From Eulemur rufifrons (taxonomy: Eukaryota; Chordata; Mammalia; Primates; Lemuridae): a stretch of DNA of 64,000 nucleotides. Of this stretch, positions 1-11,100 are shown one piece after another. The notes under the pieces are model-generated. The model was not told where the DNA came from. It searched no databases and saw only the letters and a program-made list of their open reading frames with translations. The first letter of the stretch is position 1. Each line of letters opens with the position of its first letter. Position numbers and translations under genes: made by a program. The stretch spans positions 9,976,501-10,040,500 of the forward strand of contig NC_091002.1 in NCBI RefSeq assembly GCF_041146395.1, in the 5' to 3' direction.

Positions 1-74
1 TATTTTTGCTAATTTCCTAGGTTAAAAAATAGTATCTTGTAGTTTCAACTTGCTTTTCTTACATTTTGAGTAAG

Positions 75-330
75 ATTGATTCATTCATTCTACAAATATT
101 TACTGAGGACCTATTATGTGCCAGACACTGTTCCAGGCACTGGGGATACACCAGTGACCAAGGTCCCTGCTCTCATGGAGATTACACTTTAGGAAGGACA
201 GACACAGAAACAGTAAACAAATAAACAAGTAAATACATCATGTCAGATGTTGATTAAGCTTGGTGGAGTTAAGTTAAGCAGGGATAAAGTCTGCTCAGCA
301 AGCAGACGAAGAAGGGCTAGAAAAAGGATG
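75..330. repeat. Ancient mammalian interspersed repeat (family not assigned)
   Basis: It shares the phrase 'tgtgccagacactgttccag ... gcactggggatac ... ctcatggagattacac', seen again near 13435-13545 and 29400-29530, so it is a dispersed old family. I recognise the pattern but cannot name the family safely. Confidence 0.5.
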
Positions 331-929
331 AGGAGAAACAGTTTTGTATGTTTAAGAGTCATTTATATTTCCTTCCCTACAAAATGTCTTTTCACATCCT
401 TTGCCCATTTTTATTTTGGGTTATTATTCTTTTTGTTATTGAATTTTGGAATCTATTATTTATTTGATATTTAAATATCAGAGAATTTGGACACCTTGTA
501 ATTCATATTACCTTTTGTCAATAATCACCCAAATTCTCCTATATGTTTTGGGTACATATATTAAAATTTTTATGTTGGTTTGACAATTTTTAAAAAGCAC
601 ATAAATTTTTTAAGAGAAAGGAGGACATAGTATAGTGTAACATATTCTTAGTTGGAACTCTTGCTCTAGGAAGCACAGGGGTCAAACCAGGAATGCAGAT
701 AAATAGTTTGTGTACATTTCAGTTATTAAAATATATAACTGGAAGTTCAAAGTCTTTTTTTACAGATATTTCTTCATATGTTTTATCCATAAAATTTCGC
801 TTCTTATGTTAATTATATATGTATATTAAATATATTAAATATGTATAAACATATTTAAGAGCTTGAAGAATAAATATTAGCAAGACAGAAATTCACTGCT
901 TTACTTCTGTAGTAATAGTTAAGATTTAC

Positions 930-1125
930 TTTGGCATTACTATATGCCAAACCCTATACACCTCACATATATACCAACTCATTTAATCCCCCAATGGCTC
1001 CAAGTAGTGATTACTATCCTTATCTTACAATGAGGAATCTGAGACTCAAAAAGCCTAAGTAATGCACCCAAGGTCACTAGAAGTAGTCAAAGCCAGGATT
1101 CAATCTTTAACCTGTCTGACCAAAA
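930..1125 (-). repeat. MIR-like SINE remnant
   Basis: Sequence such as 'ctcatttaatccc ... gaggaatctgagactcaaaa ... caaggtcactagaagt' matches the MIR core read in reverse. Strongly diverged. Confidence 0.5.
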
Positions 1126-1439
1126 AAAGCCTCTGTTAGTAGGTCAAATTTATTATCCAAGCTAAATAATGAGCATCTTGGAAAAGTTTGGGGAAGCACT
1201 GGGACATCTTACCTTGGCTAATGTGAATCAAGGCATTGCTGCAAGTACATACCTACACAAATCAAAGGTTGGTCAAAGCAAACTGTTTTAATTTAAATGT
1301 ATACCACTCTATAAAACATCAAAGTACAACACGGTTTCAAATTTTGCAAGTTTTACAAACTTCCCAAAGTCCTAATTATAGAAATCATACAAAGAGATAA
1401 ATCAGTAACCAGATGAGCACAAGGGATACGACAATGTTA

Positions 1440-1597
<158 letters not shown>

Positions 1598-1921
1598 ACA
1601 TTAAAAAAAAAGAGAGAGAGATAAATTCCAACATGCACCTATATCTGAACACAAAAGCTAAAGAGCAGCATCTCATTTAAATGCAGCAAAACTAGTAAAA
1701 AACTAAAGAGAATACTGTTAATATGCTACCTACAAATATTATTCAATTTTTAATTGAAATAATTTTACATTTCAGCTGTGTTTTTGCTGTTAAGTTCTTG
1801 TGTGGGGTTTTGATTATCTAAATACCTACTTCTGGAAAAGGAGCATGAATGAATGAGATGGTGGAATGGAGTTACTTTAAATGGGCAAATTAAATGAATA
1901 AGGCAGAACAGAGACCATCAC

Positions 1922-2704
1922 TGCGGGGAGTTAGCTACACTCCCCGCAAAGAGGTTTTTTCTTCTGGTCGGCTCTCTCAGGCAGGGGTCGTCGCAAAGGA
2001 TGAAAAAATAGTAGGAAACAGAAATAAAAATAAAATAATGATACGCAGAGCCAAAGATATAGTTTGTAAAGTAAAAGTTTATGAAGATAGACATTTCCTT
2101 ATAGGGTAGATACATGCTCGGGTTGCCAAGGGCAATGGGATTTACATAATAACAGGCAGTTTGGTTTAGGGTTAAAGTTTCCTAAAAGGCTACTACAGAT
2201 CCTTTAACTAACCCTATCTAGGTGAACAATGAGTTACAAAACCTTCTTAGGGCAAACTTCTAAGTTTCATGATAAGGCTATTACTTTAGCAAAAAACAGA
2301 GACATCTTGACTCCAGAAATTGTGTTTTTGGAGACAGAGATGATCTCGTAAGTCAACATGAGTTGTGCCTTGTGCTAATTACTTTAACAGCTTGGTTCCT
2401 TCTGGGCCCAGCTTGGGCATTAGCATATCTATTTGATCAGCTCTCATCTCCGGGGGCAACCTACGGCCCTAGGTCAAGCCGGTCTTGTCTTTCAAAACAG
2501 GTGAGAACTGTAGGCCCAGCTTACAGCTGCCTCTTTGAAATGCAGCTGTTACTGACCAATGAGACGCCCTCCTGAGGCGAGGCAGCTTTGAACTAACACA
2601 TTTATTTTTTCTTTAAGGCAAAGCCTTATTTGACTTCTGAAATCAAATCTTGTCTCCAAAAATACACGGGGCATTTCTATAACTCAGTATTCTTAGGCTC
2701 AACA
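1922..2704 (-). mobile_element. Solo LTR, copy 1, in DZANK1 intron 1
   Basis: A 783-bp element on the minus strand with TG...CA ends (TGTTGAGCC at the 5' end, CCCCGCA at the 3' end). It is flanked by a perfect 6-bp target duplication CATCAC (1916-1921 and 2705-2710). It aligns over its whole length with the element at 9344-10729. No internal retroviral genes or primer-binding region are present, so it is a solo LTR left by LTR-LTR recombination. A 6-bp duplication is typical of betaretrovirus-like (class II) insertions; that class is an inference. It lies sense to DZANK1. Confidence 0.85.
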
Positions 2705-2845
2705 CATCACTAATACTCTGACCTGAGTTCTTCTAGATCATCATTATCCTTTCCTGCTCTGGTTAGTGTACCACTTCTCTTGGCTACAGAGCAGGTCATC
2801 ACACAGAGAGAAGCCAAGTAACTCTCTATGTACCATAAAATGTTG

Positions 2846-3030
2846 CAGGTGTGGGGAAACTGCAGCCGTGGGGCCACATGTGGCCTTCTGGATCTTTGAG
2901 TGCAGCCTTTTCAGTGAATCCAAATTTTACAGGATTAGGAATTTGCTCTGTAAAATTTGGATTCTGTTAAGTGGCCGACTTGGGGATCTGGAGGGCCATA
3001 TGTGGCCTTGAGGTTCAAAGCCCCGCAATC
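2846..3030. mobile_element. Palindromic hAT-like MITE
   Basis: Outer ends are inverted copies (CAGGTGTGGGGAAACTGCAG... on the left, ...GGTTCAAAGCCCCGC on the right). The middle carries a perfect 17-bp inverted repeat: arm 1 at 2916-2932, arm 2 at 2948-2964, loop of 15 bases. This is the shape of a non-autonomous DNA transposon; exact family not assigned. Confidence 0.65.
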
Positions 3031-3379
3031 ATCACCACAGTGGTTCTAGAATTTGAAAGCTGCAAAGACAGTGTAGGAGGACTGTAGAGTACCACTTCTC
3101 AGCAAAAATGACGTTGGCATGAATATATACAGTGACCAACAAACACAAGTCTAACACTCCATCTACTGTATTTACAAGTCTTGGTGATTACCAGTAGGGA
3201 GGCCTTATTGGTCTTGCGGGTGGGAGGAGGTTGTCATAATTTTTAATGCGTAGCAGATTTCAGGAAAAAAAAAAAACAACCTTAACAGAGCAACCATTTA
3301 CATGTCTGTATTGCCTTTTCAAATTTCAATCATTACGGATACATATACTTTACTCAATTATAATCTCTATATTCATTTG

Positions 3380-3560
3380 ATTTTTATAGTCTACTTATTG
3401 CACTCTCTATTTCTTACAGTTTTTTCTATACTTACATAATCCTATTTGTCAATTTGTGGTTGAGCATTTAGACTATTTCTAGTTTCTTTTTAGTTTTGAC
3501 TGTTGCAATTCTAATAATGCTGCTCTGAACATGTTTTTGGTTTGAGTTTCATCAGACCGT
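3380..3560 (-). repeat. L1-like antisense fragment
   Basis: 'ttgtggttgagcatttagac ... tgttgcaattctaataatgc' resembles the reverse complement of the L1 ORF2/3' region. Short and diverged. Confidence 0.4.
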
Positions 3561-3811
3561 AGTACCAAACGTGAGATAAATAAATTTAAGGGGTGAACGC
3601 AATTGGATTGTTCCAGATCATGAGGGCCAAGAATGTAAATTGCAGATACTGATAGCTCAGCAATAGCTCCAACAAAAATGTGGCTAGGCTTGAGGGGCCT
3701 TGCACATAGTTGCATTTCCATTTACATGAGAGGCAATTTAAATAAAAATAATTGAAAATTTAGCTCTTAAAAAAAAAAAGAAAAATGAATTCCAAATAAC
3801 AAAATGGCGGA

Positions 3812-4156
3812 CCGGGCGCGGTGGCTCACACCTGCAGTCCTAGCACTCTGGGGGGCCGAGGCGGGAAGACCGCTGGAGATCAGGAGTTCCGGACCAGCCT
3901 GAGCAAGAGCGAGACCCCCGTCTCTACTAAAAATATAAAGAAATTATATGGACAGCTAAAAATATATAGAGAGAAAAATTAGCCGGGCATGGTGGCGCAT
4001 GCCTGTAGTCCCAGCTATTCGGGAGGCTGAGGCAGAAGGATCGCTTAAACCCAGGAATTTGAGGTTGCTGTGAGCTAGGCTCACGCCACGGCACTCTAGC
4101 CCGGGCAACAGAGAGAGACTCTGTCTCAAAAAAAAATAAAAAATAAAAAATAAAAA
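3812..4156 (+). mobile_element. Alu, strepsirrhine type
   Basis: Dimeric Alu starting CCGGGCGCGGTGGCTCAC, with the long A/T-rich linker and a poly-A tail of (AAATA)n type. Flanked by a target duplication containing AACAAAATGGCGGA (3798-3811 and 4157-4170). Confidence 0.92.
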
Positions 4157-4521
4157 AACAAAATGGCGGAGAGGCATTCGCGAACCGCACCTAGTAGCTG
4201 TCCTTGGGAAGCTGAGGTGGCCAGTGGGCCCCACGCGAAGAGAATGGAGAAAAAGGCCAATCTGCTAGGTCAACAGGGCAGCACGCAGTCAACAGCATCC
4301 CCAACCCCCCAATTTTCTGCACCCACGCCGCCCCCCTGCCGCGCGGATCCGCAATCCCTGTCTAGTCCTCGCCCCCGCGCATCAAGGGCAGTCAGGGACG
4401 CCTGCATCCTTTCGGCTGGACTGAGGGAGGTCCTCCTCCTTCACCAGCCGGGAGGACCAAGATAGTGCCCCCAAAGCACCCTCATCGCCCCCAACCCAGA
4501 ACCCAGTCCCCGGCTTCTCAC

Positions 4522-4625
4522 CGCCTCTTGCCTCCTTCTCCGCAGCGGACTGAGCAGCACACGCAGCAAGCACCCGCACCACAGGCGCAGCAAGCCCGCA
4601 CCACCCACTGGAGCTGCACAGGCGA
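4522..4625 (-). other. DZANK1: Candidate DZANK1 non-coding first exon
   Basis: On the minus strand AAGAGGCG|GTGAGAAG at 4522/4521 makes a good splice donor, 3 kb upstream of the coding exon and just downstream of the CCAAT and X-box elements. The right boundary (start site) is a guess. It would splice to the acceptor near 1591. Confidence 0.4.
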
Positions 4626-4629
4626 TTGG
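4625..4629 (-). promoter_or_regulatory. Inverted CCAAT box (NF-Y type)
   Basis: ATTGG on the plus strand reads CCAAT on the minus strand, placed just upstream of the proposed DZANK1 first exon. Confidence 0.45.
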
Positions 4630-4639
4630 CAGGATCTCA

Positions 4640-4652
4640 GTTTCCTAGCAAC
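4640..4652. promoter_or_regulatory. RFX-type X-box
   Basis: GTTTCCTAGCAAC has a perfect AGCAAC half-site, a near-match on the other side, and the CCTAGCAAC core typical of RFX sites. It lies 15 bp from the inverted CCAAT box. RFX sites mark many ciliary gene promoters, which suits DZANK1. Confidence 0.5.
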
Positions 4653-5046
4653 AAACTCCGCCTCTGCGGCTTATGGGGAGACTGGTACGTGACTGGCGAT
4701 CCTTTCCTGGGGCTTTACCGCAGGTATCCAAGAATATGCCTTCACAGAGGTTGATAATTGCTAAAAACTGGCGTCCCAACTCAGAATAAGGGAACCAGGC
4801 TTGTTCGTCCGACAGACATTGACATTCTGGAAAACAAGAATAAGAAGCTGCAGTGGCTCCGGAGAGTGGGGCGGTGCGGGCGTGGCTTGGCCGCCTCAAG
4901 CCGACAACGAAGGACCGGCTTCGACACGACAAAAAGGTTCCTTACGCAGGGCCTAGCTCTGTCTTCCACTGATTCCCGGGGCTCCCCGGCTCACTATCTC
5001 GCGACTTGGTGCGTCTCTTCCCCCGGGAGTCGGGAACTGCGCCCTC

Positions 5047-5108
5047 ATGGCTGAGGTGAAAGTGAAGGTGCAACCCCCCGACGCGGATCCGGTGGAAATA
5101 GAAAACAG
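5047..5108 (+). CDS. POLR3F: POLR3F coding exon 1
   Basis: Residues 1-20 plus two bases of Arg21. Donor AG|GTAAAC. Lies inside the CpG island. Confidence 0.95.
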
Positions 5109-8100
5109 GTAAACCAGGGAGGCTCGCTTCCTGGCTCGGACACGCCGCAGGCGGCGAGTCATTTGGGCAGCTGGACCCCTTCTCCCGGAGCCCTTAGGAG
5201 AGGCCGGAGCGAGTTGAATGAACACGTGGGAAAGAGATTGCGGGGTTCTGGACCCTCTCCCACTCCCACCCTTGGAGAGCAGAACTCTTAGGAAGTTCAA
5301 AACGGGTTTGGCAGCTTGCAACTTTATCTGGCTTTGCCCTGATGCTTTTGGGGAGGTTGCGATGTTGCTGGTCTTTGCTACATTGAGGTGATCTATGCCT
5401 TGAGAGAGGACCCTCGGCTTTTTTCCCCCGCAGTACTGGTGGGTACATGTTCTGATTCAGGATCTCTCTTGTCACTAAGGGATCTCTCATGACCAAATGA
5501 TTGGGCAGAGTTAGGGTGCAGTTTGTGATTACGAAGCAACGTTAAGCCAGAAGATTTCAGTGCAAGACTTTTAGGACACCTAAAGCCCCTTCCAGTTTGA
5601 TACTCTTTACCAGTGCACTGCTATTCTTAGGTTATCACACAGTTTTAAAAGACCCCGACTTTCTGAAACCTTATGAATAACATATATTGATCCAATTGAC
5701 AAGGTGAATATTTGGACTCATTTTTGTTTGGTAGGGATAATTCTATAAGCAGCCCGTCATTATGGTGAATTGTCATAATAAAATTTGGCTTCGCACCAGA
5801 GGTGTCTGCATATGTCTCCTGCTTACTGATTTATGGCTTAACTTTGTCATGTTTATTTCATCTAAGAACATTGAAGTCTCAGCTTTAATATTTTTTCTGT
5901 GTTTTCGTTAGACTTTTGCTCTAAAGTTTATCTTAGTGAGGAAAAGAAATACTCGCCTTAAATAACAATAATAATGTAAACATGTATTTAGAAATGATCT
6001 TCCTCAATTTCTAACATGCTTTGATTGGAAACCATCATAGAAGCCCAGATTATCTGCCAAATGTGAAAAAAGCACAATTTCAAACTGTTCTGTTTTTATT
6101 TTTCCCCTAATCCTTCTTGAAACAGGTAAACATGAAGAATAACATTAATGCCTTTGCTTCTAGGATTATAGAATTATGTCACCAGTTCCCTCATGGAATT
6201 ACAGACCAAGTAATTCAGAATGAAATGCCTCATATAGAAGCCCAGCAGCGAGCAGTGGCCATTAATAGATTATTGTCCATGGTAAGGTGAACCCAATTAG
6301 TTTGCATAATTACTTATGTGCTGTGATTGTCATTGTGCCCTATTGTGTAGTTGTGATGGTTAATTTCATGTGTCAACTTGACTGGGACGCAGGATTCCCG
6401 AATATCTGGTTAAACATTATGTCTAGGAGTGTCTGTGAGGGTGTTTCAATTCATTAGCATTTGAATTGGTGAACTGAGTAAAGCAGATGTGGCCTCATTG
6501 TGCGAGGTCATCATCCACTCCATTCAAGGCCTGCATAGAACAAAATGCTGGAGGAAGGTTGAGTTTGCTCTCTGCCTGACTGCCTGAGCTTGGATGTGGA
6601 TCTTCTGCCATCAACACTCCTAGTTCTCAGACTTTCAGACTTGGACTGAAATCACCACTATTGGCCCTTGGCATTCAGGCCTTTGATCTGCGCTACCAAC
6701 TTTCCTGGATCTCCAGCTTGCTGAAGGCAGATCATGGGACTCTTTCAGCCTCCATAATCACATGAGCAAATACTTTATAATAAATATATTTCTCTCTCTC
6801 TCCACATATATATATGTAGATATGTCTGTCTGTCTGTCTATCTATCCATCCATCCATCTATCCTATTGGTTCTGTTTCTCTGGAAAACTCTAATAGTCAT
6901 AAAACCAGAAAGTGTATCAGGTTTGACTGATAAGACTCCAAACCAGGAAATAGCTCAGACTGCCTGAATTGAGAAAAGAAGAAATAATTATGTACCATTT
7001 TTATGAGACAAATGAAATAAATGTATTTTGTTATAACTGTTATAATTATTAACCAAATTTATTAACCAAATACACTAAGATACATAAGGGCACACAGGCA
7101 TACTCTGTTCTCACCTTCTGTTTGCTTCCTACTGCTGGTTTTGGGCCATTTCTTACAAAATATCTCCCTCCTGATTTTTCTGTGAGTCATCACAGAGCCC
7201 ATTCATTAAGGTGCCACTTTCCACATTGTCATTATGAGCATTTCAGGAAGCACGAAGAAGTCCAGTTGAAAGATAGTAGTGCTGGGCCTTTAGGAAGAAG
7301 TGTAGCTTCAGCCCCCAGTGACATTACAGTAGGGTTTTTCAGTGAAGCCCTTCTACCTGTTCTTACCTCTTCTGTCTTTAAGAACCAGGGACTCTAATGT
7401 CATTGTCCTCGAGCTGTCCAAAAACAAAACAAAAAAAAATTGTTTAAACACCCATCTAATGGTACCCTTTGCTCTAAATTTATTTCTCCTTCCTTTCCCC
7501 CATTATCAAAAAAAAAAAAAAAAAAAAAAAAACTCCCATTTCCTGAGAGCATTCAGTTTGGTTTTAGTAGCAATCAGGTAAAAGTGTTCTACACTAAGAC
7601 CTCATGAATGACTGAGTTGTTTTTTAAATCTGCCAGCCTTGTTGGATCTTAAGGCTCTGGATATGGAGATTTGGGGAAAGGTGAACCTTTTGTTAAACCA
7701 TTTCCTTCAACTCTCTAGCTCAGAGGTTGGCAAGCTTTTTCTATAAAGTGCCCCATAGCATATGTTTTAGGCTTTGTGGGCTGTATAGTTTCTGTCACAG
7801 CTACTCAATTCTTTCACTTTAGCAAGAAGCAGCCGTGGATGATGATAGATAAACTAATGAGTATGGCTATGTTCTAATAAAACTTTATTTATAAAAAGAA
7901 GCAAAAAGAGTTTTGGTGATTTCTAGTCAATTCACTGTGGTGAAGGTCTTCAGCTTCAGGAAGAATGGAGGAAGGGATTCTGGGATGTTGTGGCAGTGGA
8001 AAATGTTCCCTTTTTGGCCTCTGACCACCCACGCAGCCCTTTCCTTTCTGATTAAAAATCATCCTTAGCACCTCCCTCCCTTTTACCACCTCTGCAATTG

Positions 8101-11100
8101 CTTGTCCACTGCCAGTCCTATTGGCTATAGGCTATAGGCAGAGGTAGAGCTCCCAAAGGGTATTAAGCAAGGGAGTGATTATTAATAAATCACAAAGTGT
8201 TTTGACTTTTTTAAACAGTTCTCAAATTTGTTCCCCCATTTCCATTGCTGCTACTCCTGCATGGGTCTAAGCTCTTGGCTTTTACCTGGACTGGTGCAGT
8301 AGCATCCTAACTGGCTTTCCTGACTCCATCTGCCTCAGAGAAGCCAGCCTGATCTGTCTCAAATGCAGGTCTGACCAAGTCACTCTACCACCTAAAATCT
8401 GTCAGTACTGGAGATTCAAGCTCAATCTCCTGGGTTTACCACACTGAGCCCCTGCCTTCCTTGCCAGCTTCATATTCTCCACCATTTTGCCTCAAAAGTT
8501 ATGCTTCAGAGGAACACAACAGATTGTTTTTGGTTTCTTGCCGCATCATGCTGTTTCATGCCTCAGGGCTTTGGTTCATGCTGTCCCTGATCTGAAGGCT
8601 TTTCCTCTTCCCTTTCTTCACAGACTCACTAACTCCCTGTTATCCTTTGGGACTCAGCTTTGCCATTGTCTCCAGGAAACCACCCTGCACCCCAGGATTG
8701 GGCCACAGCCTCTTCTCTTTACTTACCTCTGTGTTAATGCCAACCAAATGATTGATGTTAACTGTGTATTTCCCTTTTAGAATTCATGTTTGTTCCCCTG
8801 AACACCTATCATAACACCTGGCACAGAACAAGCATTTGGTAAATATTCATTGGCTGAATAAACGACTGAATGGAGCCTCCAAATTAAGCTTTGTGGTCCC
8901 ACTTTGCCACTTAGTGGGGTCAGGGGAATGGATGGAGGGTGTCACTGTTCATCCAGTATGTAAACCAGTTTCCAGGTCATAAGTCTGTCCAGTCTTAACA
9001 CATGAGAATGGGGCCCCTCTCAACATGGCTTTTGAGAACTGTCAGAAACCCAACGATACAGCCATCTGGGTTCTCCTACGTTCAGGCCCAAGGAAATTTA
9101 GAAACATGACAATACATGCTTCATTTTATTTTTGATTTGTTATATAAAAAACAATACTACTGTAGTCCTTTTATTCAGTGGGTGACTTATATGCCTAATT
9201 TTCATGTAACACAATAAAAATGCATATTAGTAGATGTCACCATTAACTTTATAAATTTTATTTAGTCATTGTGCAACAGAATATGCATGTTTAGCCTTTA
9301 TTTGAAGTTTTTATTTGTACAAACTATACTTTATATTGTATATTGTTGAGCCTAAGAAATATTGGCTTATAGAAATGTCCTATATATTTTTAGAAACAGA
9401 TATGATTTCAGAAGTCAAACAAGGCTTTGCCCTAAAGGAAAATGTAAATGTGTCGTAAACATGTTAGTTCACATATCAAAAGCTGCCTTGCCTCTGGAGG
9501 GCATCTCAATGGTCAGTAGCAGCTGCTTTCCAAGGCGGGCCTATGGCTTTCACCTGTTTTGAAAAACAAAGCAGGTCTTTTTTTTTTTTTTTTTTTTTGT
9601 CAATATAATTCTTTCTATTTTTAGTAGAGACGGGGTCTCGCTCTTGCTCAGGCTAGTCTGGAACTCCTGAGCTCAAACGATCCACCCGCCTTGGCCTCCC
9701 AGAGTGCTAGGATTACAGGCGTGAGCCACCATGCCCAGCCAACAAAGCAGGTCTTGCCTAGAGCCACGGGATGCCAGAGCTGATCAACAAGGCCACCAGA
9801 GATGAGAGCTGATCATAAGATATGCTGCCCGGGCCGGGCGCGGTGGCTCACGCCTGTAATCCTAGCACTCTGGGAGGCCGAGGTGGGCGGATCGTTTGAG
9901 CTCAGGAGTTCGAGACCAGCCTGAGCAAGAGCGAGACCCCGTCTCTACTAAAAATAGAAAGAAATTATATGGACAGCTAAAAATATATATAGAAAAAATT
10001 AGCCGGGCATGGTGGTGCATGCCTGTAGTCCCAGCTACTCGGGGAGGCTGAGACAGGAGGATCGCTTGAGCTCAGGAGTTTGAGGTTGCTGTGAGCTAGG
10101 CTGACGCCACGGCACTCACTCTAGCCTGGGCAACAGAGTGAGACTCTGTCTCAAAAAAAAATAAAATAAAATAAAAAAATAAAATAAAAAAAAAGATATG
10201 CTGCCCGAGCCAGGCCCAGAGGAAACCATGCGGTTAAAGTAAATAGCATAAGAGACAGCTCAAGCTTGACTTCAGAAATCTCTGTTCTAAATACACAATA
10301 ACCAGAGCCACGATGTCTCTGTTTTTGCTAAAGTAATAGCCTTATCATAAAACTTAGAAGTTTGCCCTAAGAAGATTTTATATCTCATTGTTCACCTAGA
10401 GTTAAAGGATACTAGTAGCTTTTTAGAAGACTTTGACACTAAACCAAACTACCTATCGTTATGTAAATCCCGTTGCCCTTGGCAACCGAGAACCTGTATC
10501 TGCCCTATAAGTCTCTGCGTAAAACTTCAGTCTGGGTTGCATTTCCGTGGGAAGAGATGTAAACTTACGGGCACCCTGCTTTATCTATCTTCATAAATCT
10601 TTACTTTATAAACTATATCTTTGGCTCTGTGTATTATTTTTATTTGTTTCCTACTATTTTTTCATCCTTTGCGATGACCCCTGTCTGAGGAACCTGAACT
10701 TTTGCGGGGAGCTTGGCTAACTCCCCACAGTATATATTTAATTTGGATTTGAATTTGAATATAGATTTTTATTTATTGTAAAGCTGCTTTTTAAAAATTC
10801 TTTATGCATTGATCATATAACTAAGCCATGATGTAGCATATAGGAAATTGTTAGTATTGCTATTTTGAAAATTTTTAACATAAAGACCTAGGTTTTGAAG
10901 AATACATTGTGTGCGATATATAAGCAAAAATGTAAGTTGGAAGTGAGGAACTGACAAATAACTGTGAGAAGTAGACTATTTTAGTCTATGTAATAAAACT
11001 TTTAATGCATTAACATTTGGCATTGGATTTAATATAGCTCCAAAATAATTGACTCTTATTTTCAATTTTTAAAACTTCAGGGTCAGTTGGATCTCTTAAG

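Larger units (their letters stand above)
1598..4500 (-). other. DZANK1 intron 1
   Basis: Non-coding stretch between the presumed non-coding first exon and the first coding exon. It holds the solo LTR (1922-2704), a palindromic hAT-like element (2846-3030), an L1-like antisense scrap (about 3380-3560) and an Alu (3812-4156). Nothing else is recognised. Confidence 0.6.
4300..5200. promoter_or_regulatory. CpG-rich divergent promoter of DZANK1 (-) and POLR3F (+)
   Basis: CpG density rises sharply here compared with the A/T-rich flanks. The two genes point away from each other: the POLR3F ATG is at 5047, and a DZANK1 donor candidate is at 4522. Visible elements are an inverted CCAAT at 4625-4629, an RFX-type X-box at 4640-4652 and a GC-box-like GGGGCGG at about 4868-4874. 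No TATA box is seen, as is usual for such housekeeping promoters. Exact start sites cannot be read from sequence. Confidence 0.75.
9344..10729 (+). mobile_element. Solo LTR, copy 2, in POLR3F intron 2, split by two Alus
   Basis: Same family as 1922-2704, here on the plus strand. It begins TGTTGAGCC and ends CCCCACA, with a perfect 6-bp target duplication GTATAT (9338-9343 and 10730-10735). Total 1386 bp; removing the two Alus leaves roughly 830-850 bp. Sense to POLR3F. No internal retroviral sequence is present. Confidence 0.85.

Noticed and set aside
4163..4465. 100-codon plus-strand open frame starting at ATGGCGGAG by the YY1-like motif
   Set aside because: Composition is that of CpG-island DNA read by chance (Pro/Ser/Arg-rich), no domain is recognised, and it runs across DZANK1 intron 1. 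No splice signals support it as a gene.
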